From assembly GCF_002761755.1 (NCBI RefSeq), contig NZ_PEOG01000013.1:1-64000 (forward strand): a stretch of 64,000 nt of DNA. The letters run 5' to 3'. Every line of letters starts with the position of its first letter. The first letter of the stretch is position 1. This DNA is from Roseateles chitinivorans. GTDB lineage: Bacteria > Pseudomonadota > Gammaproteobacteria > Burkholderiales > Burkholderiaceae_C. A program made the position numbers and the translations under genes. The notes under the pieces are model-generated. The model was given only the letters and a program-made list of their open reading frames with translations, ran no database searches and had not been told where the DNA came from. Shown in pieces: positions 25,650-36,093 of the stretch.

Positions 25650-25663
<14 letters not shown>

Positions 25664-26648
25664 GGCCGAAACCCCGCGGACACCGATGGCCCACGACCCC
25701 GCTCACCGCCACGATCCCGCCGTCGATCCGGCACCGCCTCTCGCGGTGATCGACCCCGCACTGGCGCGACGCCACCGGATGCGCCAGTGGCTGGGCTTCG
25801 CGATCCTGCTGATCGGCGCCGCGCTGCTGCTCCATCAGGGCTGGCGGTGGATCAAGCCGGCGGGAGTGATCGGCCAGGGGTCGGTGATCGCGATGGCGCT
25901 GCAGGCGGGCCTGCTCGCCGCGGCGGCGACGGCCTTCGGCACGCTGCCGGCGCTGGGCACGCGCAGCCTCTCGGCGCGTGGACAGGACGCGCTGATGGGC
26001 TTCGGGGCCGGCGTGATGCTGGCGGCCTGTTCCTTCTCGCTGATCCTGCCCGGGCTCGAGGCGGCGCGCGAGCATGCGACGCCGACCGGCGCCGCCGGCC
26101 AGGTGGCGCTGGCGGTGCTGCTCGGCGCCTGGGCGCTGATGGCGCTGGACCGGTGGCTGCCGCACGAGCACTTCATCAAGGGCCGCGAGGGCATGGACCC
26201 GACCCGACTGCGCCGCACGACGCTGTTCGTGATCGCCGTCACGCTGCACAACCTGCCCGAGGGCCTGGCGATCGGCGTGGCCTTCGCCGCCAATGACCCG
26301 GTCGCGGCCGCCAGCCTGAGCCTGGCGATCGCGATCCAGGACCTGCCCGAGGGCTTCGTCATCGCGGTGGCGTTGATGACGGTGGGGTACTCGCGGCGCA
26401 AGGCCCTGCTGCTGGGCGCGGCCTCGGGCCTGGTGGAGCCGGTGGGCGCGGTGCTGGGCGCCTGGGTGGTCTCGGCCTGGCCGCTGCTGCTGCCGTGGGG
26501 ACTGGGATTCGCGGCGGGCGCGATGCTCTTCGTCATCAGCCACGAGATCATTCCCGAGTCGCATCGCAAGGGCCATGAGCGCTGGGCGACGCAGGGGCTG
26601 ATGCTGGGCTTCGCGCTGATGATGGTGCTGGACACGGCGCTGGGCTGA
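25650..26648 (+). CDS. ZIP-family metal transporter
   Basis: A 332-residue inner-membrane transporter of the ZIP family, probably importing zinc, iron or manganese. It has about eight membrane helices and the two paired metal motifs HNLPEG (in TLHNLPEGLAIG) and QDLPEG (in AIQDLPEGFVIA), plus ISHEIIPESHR. The N-terminal tail is His/Asp-rich (HDPAHRHDPAVDP). The ATG at 25650 overlaps the fumC stop by 14 bases, suggesting translational coupling; an ATG at 25686 is the alternative. Location in a Fur-type operon favours iron or manganese, by inference only. Confidence 0.85.
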
Positions 26649-26876
26649 CACCACGCCGGCCGGTGCGGCGCGGGAGCGCCGCGCCCTCCGCCGCCCGTCG
26701 TGCGATGCGTCAGGGGCACTCGAGCGGGCGCCTCGACCCGGTTTACAACTCGCCGCGCGCAAGCGGCAAACCGTCACGCCGACCCCGGCGTCATGCAGGG
26801 CCGACCGCGCACAAGCGCCATGCGGCCCGTCACCATCGGTGCTCTGCCCTCATCGACCAGCAGGACCCGAGCCGTG

Positions 26877-27584
26877 ATGAAGAAGTTGTCCGCCGCGCTG
26901 TTCGCGCTTGCCGCCGTGATCCCGGTGTGTTCGACCCCTGCCTGGGCCGCAGGCCTGACGCCGCTGGAGCAGCGCTGGATCGCGGGCATGACGCCGGTGC
27001 TGCAGCACGCGAAGGCGTCGGGCATGCCGGTGGACGTGGTGGTGCAGCCGCAGGAGGCGCCGGAGGCCGCGCCGCTGGCGCTGGGCTTCAGGGACGGCCG
27101 CTGCAAGCTGGTGCTGAGCCTGCGCGGCAATCCGGAGGGCGAGGCGACGATACAGCGCCTGCCGGCGGGCCTGGAAGACCCCGCGCTGGAGCTGATGGCC
27201 GCGCACGAGCTGGGGCACTGCCGCCGCTACCTGGACGGCGTCTGGTTCAACCTGCCCGCCGGCTTCTCGGCCGCGCCGGCGCCCGATGGCCTCAGTCCGG
27301 ACCTGCAGCGCGCCTATCTCTCGATGAAATCGGCGCGCCGCGAGGAAGGCTATGGCGACCTCGTCGCGCTGGGCTGGACGGCGCAGCGCCACCCGGCGCA
27401 GTACGCCGCGCTGCATGCCTGGCTGAGCGCCGAGCGCGCCCGGGACCTGCTGCCCGGCAGCCACCACGACACGCTGGCCTGGCTCAAGCTGGCCCGCGAT
27501 CCGAAAGCGCTGGGAAGCACGGCGTCCATGTTCGATGCAGCCCTGCCGGTCTGGCAGAGCGGGCTCAACCTCGACGAGGACTGA
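26877..27584 (+). CDS. Secreted zinc-metalloprotease-like protein
   Basis: A 235-residue exported protein with a clear signal peptide (MKKLSAALFALAAVIPVCSTPAWA). The motif MAAHELGHCRRYLDG near residue 106 is a classic HExxH zinc-binding helix. A second acidic element, ARREEGYGDLVALGW, may supply the third ligand. The body is otherwise unlike families I can name. Open sequence upstream to 26700 in the same frame is Arg-rich and rejected. It stands alone between the ZIP transporter and the carbonic anhydrase. Confidence 0.7.
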   Translation: MKKLSAALFALAAVIPVCSTPAWAAGLTPLEQRWIAGMTPVLQHAKASGMPVDVVVQPQEAPEAAPLALGFRDGRCKLVLSLRGNPEGEATIQRLPAGLEDPALELMAAHELGHCRRYLDGVWFNLPAGFSAAPAPDGLSPDLQRAYLSMKSARREEGYGDLVALGWTAQRHPAQYAALHAWLSAERARDLLPGSHHDTLAWLKLARDPKALGSTASMFDAALPVWQSGLNLDED

Positions 27585-27736
27585 GCCCGCGCACGGATCG
27601 ACGTTCGGACGAAGTGCTTAACGCATTCTTCTCGTCGACTGAACGCAGGCACAACACCCTGCGCGCCACACTGCCGCCGCCCGGCTCCCCGCGCGGGGGC
27701 CGGACCTCCTCCCACGTCTCACCCTAGCGCCCCGTC

Positions 27737-28495
27737 ATGAACCTGTCCGCACGCCCGCTGTTCGCCGCTCTGTCGATCGGCCTCCTGTCGTCCACCCTCG
27801 CCGTCGCCGCGTCTCCGGCGTCCCACTGGGAATACACCGGCGAGAAAGGCGCCGCCCATTGGAGCGAGGTCGACCCTGCCTTCGCCACCTGCGCGATGGG
27901 CCACCTGCAGAGCCCGATCAACATCGACCATGCGGTGAAAGCCGATCTGCCGCCACTCAACTTCCATTACGGCAGTGCCGCGCCAACGATCTGGAACAAC
28001 GGCCACACGGTGCAGGTGAACCTGCCCGCGGGCAACACGCTGGACGTGGGCGGCCAGACCTACGAACTGCTGCAGTTCCACTTCCACACGCCCAGCGAGG
28101 AGCGCATCAAGGGCAAGTCCACGCCGATGGTGGTCCACCTGGTCCACAAGAACGCCGCGGGCGAGCTCGGCGTGGTGGCGGTGCTGATCCAGGCGGGTGC
28201 CGCGAACGCGGCGCTGACGCCCGTCTTCCAGCACCTGCCGCGCCCGGGCGAGAAGATCACCGTGGACGCCCTGTCGCTGGACCTGGCGGCACTGCTGCCC
28301 AAGACGCTGGGCTACTACGACTTCGCCGGTTCCCTGACCACGCCGCCCTGCTCGGAGGGCGTCCACTGGATGGTCCTGAAGACGCCGGCCACGCTGTCCG
28401 CCGCGCAGATCGCCGCCTTCCGCAAGTTGATCGGCAGCAATGCGCGGCCGGTGCAGCCGCTCAACGGTCGCGAGGTCAAGGAAAGCGGCGATTGA
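27737..28495 (+). CDS. Alpha-class carbonic anhydrase, periplasmic
   Basis: A 252-residue secreted zinc enzyme converting CO2 to bicarbonate in the periplasm. A signal peptide ends around VAVAAS. Zinc ligands are the two His in FHFHTPSEE and the His in MVVHLVHKN. Further family motifs are HWSEV, QSPINID, and SLTTPPCSEGVHWMVL near the C-terminus. Length is normal. A beta-class enzyme encoded near 34 kb is cytoplasmic and unrelated in fold, so the two would serve different compartments. Confidence 0.94.
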   Translation: MNLSARPLFAALSIGLLSSTLAVAASPASHWEYTGEKGAAHWSEVDPAFATCAMGHLQSPINIDHAVKADLPPLNFHYGSAAPTIWNNGHTVQVNLPAGNTLDVGGQTYELLQFHFHTPSEERIKGKSTPMVVHLVHKNAAGELGVVAVLIQAGAANAALTPVFQHLPRPGEKITVDALSLDLAALLPKTLGYYDFAGSLTTPPCSEGVHWMVLKTPATLSAAQIAAFRKLIGSNARPVQPLNGREVKESGD

Positions 28496-28587
28496 CCGCC
28501 TCCGGACCGCGGACCAACGCCCCTGCGGCCCGGCACACCGGCGAGTAGCCCGCCGCAGCCCTCCCGGGCCGCAACCGGGCACCGACT

Positions 28588-29718
28588 TCAGCCGAGCGCG
28601 CGTCCGATCAGGATCTTCTGGACCTCGGACGTGCCTTCGTAGATCTGCGTCACGCGGACATCGCGGTAGATCCGCTCGACCGGGAAGTCGCTGACGTAGC
28701 CATAGCCGCCGTGGATCTGGATGGCGGCGGAGCAGACCCGCTCCGCCATCTCGCTCGCGAAGAGCTTGGCCATCGCCGCTTCCTTGAGGCAGGGCTGGCC
28801 GGCGTCCTTCAGCGACGCGGCATGCCAGATGAGCTGGCGCGCCGCCTCGATCTGCGTCGCCATGTCGGCCAGCTTGTGCTGCATCGCCTGGTGCTCGAAG
28901 ATCGGCACGCCGAAGGCGACCCGCTCCTTGCTGTAGCGCAGCGCCGCCTCGAAGGCCGCCCGCGCCATGCCCACCGACTGCGACGCGATGCCGATGCGCC
29001 CGCCCTCCAGGCCCGACAGCGCGATCTTCAAGCCCTGCCCTTCCTCGCCGAGCCGGTTTGCGGCCGGGATACGGCAGTTCTCGAACAGGATCTGCGCCGT
29101 GTCGCTGGCGTGCTGCCCCATCTTGTCCTCGATGCGCGCCACCAGGTAGCCCGGCGTCGACGTCGGCACGAGGAAGGCGGAGATGCCCTTCTTGCCGGCC
29201 GCCTTGTCGGTCACCGCCATCACGATGGCAACGTCGCCGTTCTTGCCGCTGGTGATGAACTGCTTGACGCCGTTGAGGACGTAGTCGTCGCCGTCACGCA
29301 CCGCCGTCGTCTTCAGCCCGCCGGCCTCGGAGCCGACATGCGGCTCGGTCAGGCAGAACGCGCCCAGCATGTCGCCGCGCGCCAGCGGCTTGAGGAAGCG
29401 CTGCTTCTGGTCCTCGTTGCCGAAGGCCATCAGGATGCTGCACACCGGGCAGTTGTTGACGCTGACCACCGTCGAGGTCGCGCCGTCGCCGGCGCCGATC
29501 TCCTCCAGGATGATCGCCAGCGCCAGGTAGTCCAGGCCCGCGCCGTCGTACTCGTGCGGCACCGCCACGCCGTAGCAGCCGAGCGCGGCCAGGCCCTTGA
29601 GCTCTTCCGCCGGGAAGTGATGGGACTTGTCCCACTCGGCCGCCTTGGGCGCGATCTGGTCCTGCACGAAGGCGCGGACCGCGTCCTGCACCGCGCGGTG
29701 GTCGTCGGAAAGGATCAT
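28588..29718 (-). CDS. Acyl-CoA dehydrogenase (short/branched-chain type)
   Basis: A 376-residue FAD enzyme introducing a 2,3-double bond into an acyl-CoA. It has the three acyl-CoA dehydrogenase domains. Recognisable stretches are [34 protein letters not shown] and [21 protein letters not shown]. The catalytic Glu lies in the C-terminal [11 protein letters not shown], as in short/medium-chain enzymes and unlike isovaleryl-CoA dehydrogenase. It is last in a tight cluster with an SDR (4-base gap) and a thiolase, suggesting one fatty-acid or branched-chain degradation unit. Confidence 0.92.
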   Translation of the reverse strand: MILSDDHRAVQDAVRAFVQDQIAPKAAEWDKSHHFPAEELKGLAALGCYGVAVPHEYDGAGLDYLALAIILEEIGAGDGATSTVVSVNNCPVCSILMAFGNEDQKQRFLKPLARGDMLGAFCLTEPHVGSEAGGLKTTAVRDGDDYVLNGVKQFITSGKNGDVAIVMAVTDKAAGKKGISAFLVPTSTPGYLVARIEDKMGQHASDTAQILFENCRIPAANRLGEEGQGLKIALSGLEGGRIGIASQSVGMARAAFEAALRYSKERVAFGVPIFEHQAMQHKLADMATQIEAARQLIWHAASLKDAGQPCLKEAAMAKLFASEMAERVCSAAIQIHGGYGYVSDFPVERIYRDVRVTQIYEGTSEVQKILIGRALG

Positions 29719-29722
29719 GGAA

Positions 29723-30391
29723 TCACCAGGGCAGCGGGCTGCCGTCGTAGTTGAAGAAGCCGCCGTTGTCGCCCGGCTTCAGGCCGTCGAGCACCTGGCG
29801 CAGGCTGGCCGCGCTGGTCGCGACGTCGATGTCGGCCTCCTGGCCGCCCATGTCGGTCTTGACCCAGCCCGGATGCAGGCTCACGCAGGTCGCGCGGCCG
29901 TCCAGCGTCAGCGCCACGTCCTTCATCACCGAGTTCACCGCCGCCTTCGAGGCGCGGTAGACCCAGCCCGCCGAGTTGGCGCGCAGCGTCATCGAGCCCA
30001 TCCGCGACGACAGGATGCCGATGCGCGCGGCCGGCGCCAGCGCATCGAGCAGCTGCGGCAGCACCCGCATCGGTCCGAGGACGTTGGTGTGCATGACGGC
30101 GTCGAAGTCCGCCGCGCTCGGCGGCTGCAGGCCGATCGTCTTGGGCCCGTACAGGCCCGCCACGTACATGACGCGGTTGAACTGGTAGCCGTCGAGCTGC
30201 CAGGCCAGCCCGGCGATGCTGATCATGTCCGAGACATCCAGCTTGATCGCCGTCGCGCCCTGCGCGCGCAGCTTCTCCAGGCTGGCCTCGTCGCGCGCGG
30301 TGGCGACGACGGTGTCGCCGCTGGCGCGGTGCTGCTTGACGAGCTCGAGGCCGATGCCGCGCGACGCGCCGATGATGAGGACTTGCGCCAT
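29723..30391 (-). CDS. Short-chain dehydrogenase/reductase
   Basis: A 222-residue NAD(P)-dependent SDR with the cofactor loop GASRGIGLELV at the N-terminus, the ILSSRMGS strand with the catalytic Ser, and the YRASKAAVN active-site Tyr/Lys pair. It resembles the C-factor/csgA-like subgroup more than 3-hydroxyacyl-CoA dehydrogenases. Substrate is unknown. It is encoded 11 bases after the thiolase and 4 bases before the acyl-CoA dehydrogenase. Confidence 0.88.
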   Translation of the reverse strand: MAQVLIIGASRGIGLELVKQHRASGDTVVATARDEASLEKLRAQGATAIKLDVSDMISIAGLAWQLDGYQFNRVMYVAGLYGPKTIGLQPPSAADFDAVMHTNVLGPMRVLPQLLDALAPAARIGILSSRMGSMTLRANSAGWVYRASKAAVNSVMKDVALTLDGRATCVSLHPGWVKTDMGGQEADIDVATSAASLRQVLDGLKPGDNGGFFNYDGSPLPW

Positions 30392-30402
30392 CCGGCCCGT
30401 CC

Positions 30403-31581
30403 TCAGATCAGCTCGACGCCGACGGCGGTCGCTTCGCCGCCGCCGATGCACAGCGCCGCGACGCCGCGCTTGAGTCCGCGATGCTTCAGCGTCCCCAGCA
30501 GCGTGACCAGGATGCGGGCGCCAGACGCGCCGATCGGATGGCCCAGCGCCACGGCGCCGCCGTTGACGTTGACGATCTCGTGCGGCAGCTTGAATTCGGC
30601 CATCGCGGCCATCGTCACCGCGGCGAAGGCCTCGTTGACCTCCCACAGGTCGACGCTCTTCGCATCCCACTGGTTCTTCGCCAGCAGCTTCTGGATCGCG
30701 CCGACCGGCGCGGTGGTGAACCATTCCGGCGCGTTGGCGTGCACCGCCGTGCCGACGATGCGCGCCACCGGCGTCACGCCCAGCTTGCTGGCGGTCGACT
30801 CCCGCATCAGCACCATCGCCGCCGCGCCGTCGGAGATCGACGACGAGGTCGCCGCGGTGATCGAGCCGTCCTTCTTGAACGCCGGCTTGAGCGTCGGGAT
30901 CTTGTCCAGCTTGGCCTTGAACGGCTGCTCGTCGCGCGAGACCACCGTGTCGCCGCCCTTGCCGGCGATCGTCACCGGCGCGATTTCCCAGGCAAAGGAA
31001 CCGTCCTCGTTCGCGCGCTTGGAGCGCTCGGTCGAAGCGATGGCGAACTGGTCCTGCGCCTCGCGCGAGAACGCGTACTTGTCGACGCACTGCTCGGCGA
31101 AGACGCCCATCGCCTTGCCCCGCTCGTAGGCGTCTTCCAGGCCATCCAGCGCCATGTGGTCATACATCTGCGCGGCGCCGTACTTCACGCCCTTGCGAGC
31201 GAACATCAGGTGCGGCGCATTGGTCATGGACTCCATGCCGCCGGCGATCAGCACATCGGCGCTCTCGGCCTTCAGGGTGTCGTGCGCGAACATGACGGCG
31301 CGCATGCCGGCGCCGCACATCTTGGACAGCGTGACCGCGCCCACCGACTGCGGCAGGCCGGCCTTGAGCACCGCCTGGCGGGCCGGCGCCTGGCCCTGGC
31401 CGGCCATCAAACAGTTGCCCAGGAAGGTTTCCTGGATCGAATCGGCCGGCACGCCGGCGCGCTCCACGGCCGCCTTGATCGCGACGGCGCCCAGCTCCCA
31501 CGCGGCCAGGCCGGCGAAGTCGCCCAGCAGGCCGCCGATCGGCGTGCGCGCGGCGGAAACGATGACGATGGAATCGGACAT
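30403..31581 (-). CDS. Acetyl-CoA C-acyltransferase (thiolase)
   Basis: A 392-residue thiolase. The nucleophilic Cys sits in LSKMCGAGMRAVM, the His in NVNGGAVALGHPIGASG and the second Cys in AALCIGGGEATA. It could act in beta-oxidation, ketone-body or polyhydroxybutyrate precursor metabolism; sequence alone does not decide. Its SDR and acyl-CoA dehydrogenase neighbours favour a catabolic role. The gene lies 49 bases downstream of aceK on the same strand. Confidence 0.93.
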   Translation of the reverse strand: MSDSIVIVSAARTPIGGLLGDFAGLAAWELGAVAIKAAVERAGVPADSIQETFLGNCLMAGQGQAPARQAVLKAGLPQSVGAVTLSKMCGAGMRAVMFAHDTLKAESADVLIAGGMESMTNAPHLMFARKGVKYGAAQMYDHMALDGLEDAYERGKAMGVFAEQCVDKYAFSREAQDQFAIASTERSKRANEDGSFAWEIAPVTIAGKGGDTVVSRDEQPFKAKLDKIPTLKPAFKKDGSITAATSSSISDGAAAMVLMRESTASKLGVTPVARIVGTAVHANAPEWFTTAPVGAIQKLLAKNQWDAKSVDLWEVNEAFAAVTMAAMAEFKLPHEIVNVNGGAVALGHPIGASGARILVTLLGTLKHRGLKRGVAALCIGGGEATAVGVELI

Positions 31582-31630
31582 GAAGGTCTCCTTCAGGGGA
31601 ATCGATGCGGCCCGGCGGGGCCGCGGCGGA

Positions 31631-33517
31631 TCAATGGATGGGAAGCTCCCGGTCCTGCGGTTCCGGCACCTTCAGGGCCGGCGCCACGCCGTGGACATGG
31701 AAGCGCTTGTGGGGGTCGTACGGGAACACGTCCTCGACATGGCCAGCCAGGATGCGTTCCTTGTGGGTCTGCCAGAACGCGGGATCGAGCAGGTCGGCGT
31801 GATGCGCCATGAAGACGTCGCGCACGCCCGGATGGCCGAGCAGGAACGGGCCGAAGGTCTCGGGGAACACGTCGAGCTTGTTGACGTGGTACCAGACCTC
31901 GCCGGACAGCTCTTCCTCCTCGTTGCGCGGCGCGGGCACCTTGCGGAAGTTGCAGTCGGTGAGGTATTCGATCTCGTCGTAGTCGTAGAAGACGACCTTG
32001 CCGTGGCGGGTCACGCCGAAGTTCTTCCACAGCATGTCGCCCGGGAAGATGTTGGCCGCCACCAGGTCCTTGATCGCGTTGCCGTACTCCACCACCGCAT
32101 GCGCCAGCTGCGCCGGCGATGCCTCCTGCAGGTAGATGTTGAGCGGCACCATGCGGCGCTCGATGTAGAGGTGCTTGATGACCAGGTCCTCCCCGGTCTC
32201 CTCCAGCAGCGACGGGCAGAAGTGCTTCAGCTCGGCGACCAGCTCGTCCTCGAAGCGGTGCCGCGGGAAGGCGACGCGGGTGTACTCCAGCGTGTCGGCC
32301 ATCCGCCCCACCCGGTCATGCTGCTTCACCAGCAGGTACTTGGCCTGGATCTGCTCGCGCGTCGTGTCCTTCTGCGGCGGATAGAAGTCCTTGATGACCT
32401 TGAAGACGAACGGGTACGACGGCAGGTCGAAGACCAGCATCACCATGCCCTTGATGCCGGGCGCGATGCGGAACTTGTCGCTGCTGTGGCGCAGGTGGTT
32501 GAGGAAGTCCCGGTAGAAGAGGTTCTTGCCCTGCTTCTGCAGGCCCAGCGCCGAATAGATCTCGGAGCGCGGCTTGCGCGGCATCAGCGAGCGCAGGAAC
32601 TGCACGTAGGCGCTGGGCACCTCCATGTCGACCAGGAAGTAGGCCCGCGCGAAGCTGAACAGCATCTGCAGTTCGTCCTCGCCGAAGAGCGCGGCATCGA
32701 TGTAGAGCCGGCGTGCCGCGGTCGGTTCCTTCGCGCCATTGGCATTCGCCGGCGCGTCGGCCCCCGGAGCGGGTTCCTTGTGCAGGATGGGCAGCGCGAA
32801 CGGTGTCTCGCTGAAGCCGTTGACGACCTTGCCGACGATGTAGGCGCCCTTGTTCCGGAAGAACAGCGAGGACAGCACCTGCACCTGGAAGTTGGTGCGC
32901 CAGCGGAAGGCGCCGAGCTGCTCGCCGACGGCCTTCAGCACCAGGTCGATGTCCCGTCCCAGGTCCTCGAACTCCAGCGCCAGCTGGAAGTTCCAGACGA
33001 TGCGCATGAAGGTGTCGCGCAGCGTGTCCTGCGAGGGGTAGTAGCAGCGGTAGGTCGGCTGGGCGGCGGGCTCCTCGTTCTCGATGAACTCGGTCGAGAT
33101 GGCGGGCCGGACGAAGATGAACTCGTTGTGGAAGTAGCTGTGGTGGAGGATGCGCGTCGTGACCGAGTTGAAGAAGGTCTCGGCCAGTTCCGGGCGCAGG
33201 TGCTTGGTCAGCAGGCCGATGTAGTGCAGCTTGACCTGCTGCCAGACCTCGCTCGGCAACTCGCTGGTCTTGTAGCGCGCCTCCAGCAGCGCGACGGCCT
33301 CGTCGACCCGCAGGTCGTAGAACTCGATGCGCTCGCGCTGCGCGCGCTGCTGGCCATGCCAGTCGGCCTGCTCGAAGCGCTGCTTGGCGGTGGCCGACGC
33401 GGCGCGGAAGAGCCGGTAGTGCTTGTCGAAGCCCTCGAGCATCGCCTGCGCGATCTCGAACGCGCGCGGGTCGTTGAGCTCGTGGGGGAACATGGCGCCG
33501 CCGTCCGTTCCGCTCAT
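31631..33517 (-). CDS. aceK: Isocitrate dehydrogenase kinase/phosphatase AceK
   Basis: A 628-residue bifunctional enzyme that phosphorylates and inactivates isocitrate dehydrogenase, diverting isocitrate into the glyoxylate shunt, and reverses the reaction. Family motifs include QRFEQADWH at the N-terminus, [20 protein letters not shown] (ATP-binding), [31 protein letters not shown] (metal site) and [16 protein letters not shown]. An internal ATG at 33493 ([16 protein letters not shown]) is an equally good start and resembles other AceK N-termini. In enterobacteria aceK follows aceBA; here it is inside a branched-chain catabolic cluster. Confidence 0.95.
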   Translation of the reverse strand: MSGTDGGAMFPHELNDPRAFEIAQAMLEGFDKHYRLFRAASATAKQRFEQADWHGQQRAQRERIEFYDLRVDEAVALLEARYKTSELPSEVWQQVKLHYIGLLTKHLRPELAETFFNSVTTRILHHSYFHNEFIFVRPAISTEFIENEEPAAQPTYRCYYPSQDTLRDTFMRIVWNFQLALEFEDLGRDIDLVLKAVGEQLGAFRWRTNFQVQVLSSLFFRNKGAYIVGKVVNGFSETPFALPILHKEPAPGADAPANANGAKEPTAARRLYIDAALFGEDELQMLFSFARAYFLVDMEVPSAYVQFLRSLMPRKPRSEIYSALGLQKQGKNLFYRDFLNHLRHSSDKFRIAPGIKGMVMLVFDLPSYPFVFKVIKDFYPPQKDTTREQIQAKYLLVKQHDRVGRMADTLEYTRVAFPRHRFEDELVAELKHFCPSLLEETGEDLVIKHLYIERRMVPLNIYLQEASPAQLAHAVVEYGNAIKDLVAANIFPGDMLWKNFGVTRHGKVVFYDYDEIEYLTDCNFRKVPAPRNEEEELSGEVWYHVNKLDVFPETFGPFLLGHPGVRDVFMAHHADLLDPAFWQTHKERILAGHVEDVFPYDPHKRFHVHGVAPALKVPEPQDRELPIH

Positions 33518-33539
33518 GTCCGGTCGTGGCCGCGCGGGC

Positions 33540-34217
33540 TCAGCGGCCCATGGCCGCCTCGTAGCGGCGCTGCAGCGCCTCCAGCGCGCGGCGGTAGGCC
33601 GGGCCGACGTCGTCGGGTCCCGCGGCGGTGACGCTCAGGTCCTTGAGCAGGCCGTTGTGCAGGCCGTAGACCCAGCCATGCACCGCCACCGACTGGCCGC
33701 GCGACCAGGCGTCCTGCACCACCGTCGTCTGGCAGGCGTTGCGGGCCTGTTCCAGCACGTTGAGCTCGCACAGCGCGTTGACGCGCTGCTCCTCGGGCAG
33801 CTGGTCGAGCCAGTCCTGATGATGGTTGCGGACGTCCTGCACATGACGCAGCCAGTTGTCGACCAGGCCGACGCGCAGGTCCTGCAGCGCGGCGCGCACG
33901 CCGCCGCAGTTGCTGTGGCCGACGATGATGATGTGCTGGACCTTGAGCTGGTCCACCGCGAACTGCATCACCGACAGGCAATTCAGGTCGGAGTGGACGA
34001 CGACGTTGGCCACGTTGCGGTGGACGAAGAGCTCGCCGGGCAGCAGCCCGACCAGCTCGTTGGCCGGGACCCGGCTGTCGGCGCAGCCGATCCAGAGGTA
34101 CTGCGGCGTCTGCTGCTTCAGCAGGCGCGAGAAGAAACCGGGGCTGCGCTCCTCGGTTTCGGTGGCCCAGCGCTGGTTGTTGTCCAGCAGTCCGTCGATG
34201 TGGTCGTTCGTGCTCAT
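33540..34217 (-). CDS. can: Beta-class carbonic anhydrase
   Basis: A 225-residue cytoplasmic zinc enzyme hydrating CO2. Zinc ligands are the Cys and the neighbouring Asp/Arg dyad in [11 protein letters not shown], and the His and Cys in [13 protein letters not shown]. Size and the C-terminal [13 protein letters not shown] match the Can group. It lies 22 bases before aceK and 56 bases after the isovaleryl-CoA dehydrogenase gene. It may supply bicarbonate to the biotin-dependent carboxylase step of leucine degradation, an inference from context. Confidence 0.95.
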   Translation of the reverse strand: MSTNDHIDGLLDNNQRWATETEERSPGFFSRLLKQQTPQYLWIGCADSRVPANELVGLLPGELFVHRNVANVVVHSDLNCLSVMQFAVDQLKVQHIIIVGHSNCGGVRAALQDLRVGLVDNWLRHVQDVRNHHQDWLDQLPEEQRVNALCELNVLEQARNACQTTVVQDAWSRGQSVAVHGWVYGLHNGLLKDLSVTAAGPDDVGPAYRRALEALQRRYEAAMGR

Positions 34218-34273
34218 GGGGCGGGATTGTCGCGGTTACGGGCGGACACCGGCCTGTCGCACCCGCGAAGGCC

Positions 34274-35452
34274 TCACATCGTTTCGGCGAAGAGCTCGCG
34301 GCCGATCAGCATGCGGCGGATCTCGGACGTGCCCGCGCCGATTTCGTAGAGCTTCGCGTCACGCCAGAGCCGGCCGAGCGGGTATTCGTTGATGTAGCCG
34401 TTGCCGCCGAAGATCTGGATGCCTTCGCCCGCCATCCAGGTGGCCTTCTCGGCGCACCACAGGATGACCGACGCGCAGTCCTTGCGGACCTGCCGCACAT
34501 GCGCGCCGTCGAGCGCATCCAGGTTCTTGCCGACCGTGTAGCAGAACGCGCGGGCGGCCTGCAGCACGGTGTACATGTCGGCCACCTTGCCCTGGATCAG
34601 CTGGAACTCGCCGATGGACTGGCCGAACTGCTTGCGGTCGTGGATGTAGGGCACGACGTTGTCCATGACGGCCTGCATGATGCCGATCGGGCCGGCGGCC
34701 AGCACGGCGCGCTCGTAGTCCAGGCCCGACATCAGCACCTTGGTGCCGCCGCCGACCTGTCCCAGGACGTTCTCGGCCGGCACCTCGACGTTCTGGAACA
34801 CCAGCTCGCCGGTATGGCTGCCGCGCATGCCCAGCTTGTCGAGCTTCTGGGCGATCGAGAAGCCCTTCATGCCCTTCTCGATCAGGAAGGCGGTCATGCC
34901 GCGGGCGCCGAGCTCGGGCTCCGTCTTGGCGTAGACGACCAGCGTGTCCGCGTCGGGCCCGTTGGTGATCCACATCTTGGTGCCGTTGAGGACGTAGTAG
35001 CCGCCCTTGTCCTCGGCCCGCAGCTTCATCGACACGACGTCGGAGCCGGCGCCCGGCTCGCTCATCGCGAGCGCGCCGACGTGCTCGCCGGAGATCAGCC
35101 TGGGCAGGTACTTCTTCTTCTGCGCCTCGTTGCCGTTGCGCTTGATCTGGTTGACGCACAGGTTGGAGTGGGCGCCGTAGCTCAGGCCGACCGAGGCGCT
35201 GGCGCGGCTGATCTCCTCCATCGCGACCATGTGGGCCAGGTAGCCCAGGCCGGCACCGCCGAATTCCTCGGGCACGGTGACGCCCAGCACACCCAGGTCG
35301 CCCATCTTGCGCCAGAGGTCCATCGGGAACTGGTCGCTGCGGTCGATCTCCGCGGCGCGCGGGGCGATCTCGGCTTGGGCGAATTCGCGCACCGCGTCGC
35401 GCAGCGCGTCGATGTCTTCGCCGAGGTGGAAGTTCAGACCGGGCAGGCTCAT
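34274..35452 (-). CDS. ivd: Isovaleryl-CoA dehydrogenase
   Basis: A 392-residue FAD enzyme oxidising isovaleryl-CoA to 3-methylcrotonyl-CoA in leucine catabolism. Family stretches include [43 protein letters not shown] and [14 protein letters not shown]. The C-terminal motif is [14 protein letters not shown], with Ala-Gly where other acyl-CoA dehydrogenases carry the catalytic Glu; isovaleryl-CoA dehydrogenases instead use a Glu in an internal helix (here in [10 protein letters not shown]), supporting the specific call. A LiuR-like operator lies 60-83 bases upstream of the start. Confidence 0.94.
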   Translation of the reverse strand: MSLPGLNFHLGEDIDALRDAVREFAQAEIAPRAAEIDRSDQFPMDLWRKMGDLGVLGVTVPEEFGGAGLGYLAHMVAMEEISRASASVGLSYGAHSNLCVNQIKRNGNEAQKKKYLPRLISGEHVGALAMSEPGAGSDVVSMKLRAEDKGGYYVLNGTKMWITNGPDADTLVVYAKTEPELGARGMTAFLIEKGMKGFSIAQKLDKLGMRGSHTGELVFQNVEVPAENVLGQVGGGTKVLMSGLDYERAVLAAGPIGIMQAVMDNVVPYIHDRKQFGQSIGEFQLIQGKVADMYTVLQAARAFCYTVGKNLDALDGAHVRQVRKDCASVILWCAEKATWMAGEGIQIFGGNGYINEYPLGRLWRDAKLYEIGAGTSEIRRMLIGRELFAETM

Positions 35453-35512
35453 GGGGATGTCTCCTCGACCGCCTCCGCGTGCGCCGCTCCGGGCACCCGC
35501 TGGGCAATTCGT

Positions 35513-35535
35513 CTTACGTTTACGTAAACGTCAAT
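35513..35535 (-). promoter_or_regulatory. LiuR-like operator upstream of ivd
   Basis: A perfect 16-bp palindrome ACGTTTACGTAAACGT at 35516-35531, read on the minus strand within ATTGACGTTTACGTAAACGT. It closely matches the motif described for LiuR, the MerR-family repressor of branched-chain amino acid degradation genes in proteobacteria. It sits in the promoter position of ivd. No liuR gene is in the window. Confidence 0.78.
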
Positions 35536-35607
35536 TGTAGGGCAGGTCTTTGCCGTTTCGGCTATTGCATAAATGCGTAAGGGTGGCCCCGGCCCCGACG
35601 GGCGGGC

Positions 35608-36075
35608 TTACAGGAAGCGCTCGAGCAGCTTCCTCGAATGCCGGTCCAGCGAGAACCGGTCCGGCACCAGGAAGTGCAGGCCGTGGGAGCTGGCGATCAG
35701 CAGCCGCCCTTCCCCGATGCGCCGGATGTCTTCCTCGCTCTTGAGGATGAACTCGGTGGCGCCGCGGTCGGTCTCGACGGTCCATTGGGACGGCGTGGAG
35801 AAGGTCGATACCGCCAGCAGCTTCAGCACCGTGGGCGTGACCTCGCGGTGGTCGAGCTCGTCGCGCAGCAGCGTGCGGACCGCCTCGGGCAGGTCGCCGA
35901 GGCGGTCGATCCAGGCGATCTCATGGCCGTCGGTGCCGACCAGGGAGATGCCCTCCTCGGGCGCGGACAGCGGATGGGCCCGCACCGGCGTGACGTTGTC
36001 GTGGGTCTGGCCGGCCGCGTCGACCAGGATCAGCCGACCGAACGGATTGCGCGCCAGGGACTGGATGTTGCTCAT
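35608..36075 (-). CDS. DUF1854 protein associated with cyanophycin metabolism
   Basis: A 155-residue cytoplasmic protein of the DUF1854 family. Typical features are the N-terminal LARNPFGRLILVDAAG, the middle GHEIAWIDRLGDLPEAVRTLL, and the C-terminal RRIGEGRLLIASSHGLHFLVPD. Genes of this family recur beside cyanophycin synthetases and an ABC transporter, as here. Its role is unknown. It is 18 bases downstream of the ABC gene, in the same transcription unit. Confidence 0.85.
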   Translation of the reverse strand: MSNIQSLARNPFGRLILVDAAGQTHDNVTPVRAHPLSAPEEGISLVGTDGHEIAWIDRLGDLPEAVRTLLRDELDHREVTPTVLKLLAVSTFSTPSQWTVETDRGATEFILKSEEDIRRIGEGRLLIASSHGLHFLVPDRFSLDRHSRKLLERFL

Positions 36076-36093
36076 GAAGACACCTCGGCGCGA

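Noticed and set aside
28588..29718. Second isovaleryl-CoA dehydrogenase
   Set aside because: The C-terminal IYEGTSEV carries the catalytic Glu at the position used by short/medium-chain enzymes, unlike the true isovaleryl-CoA dehydrogenase near 35 kb.
31154..33631. Plus-strand open frame of over 800 codons opposite aceK
   Set aside because: Low-complexity shadow frame; aceK on the minus strand shows every family motif.
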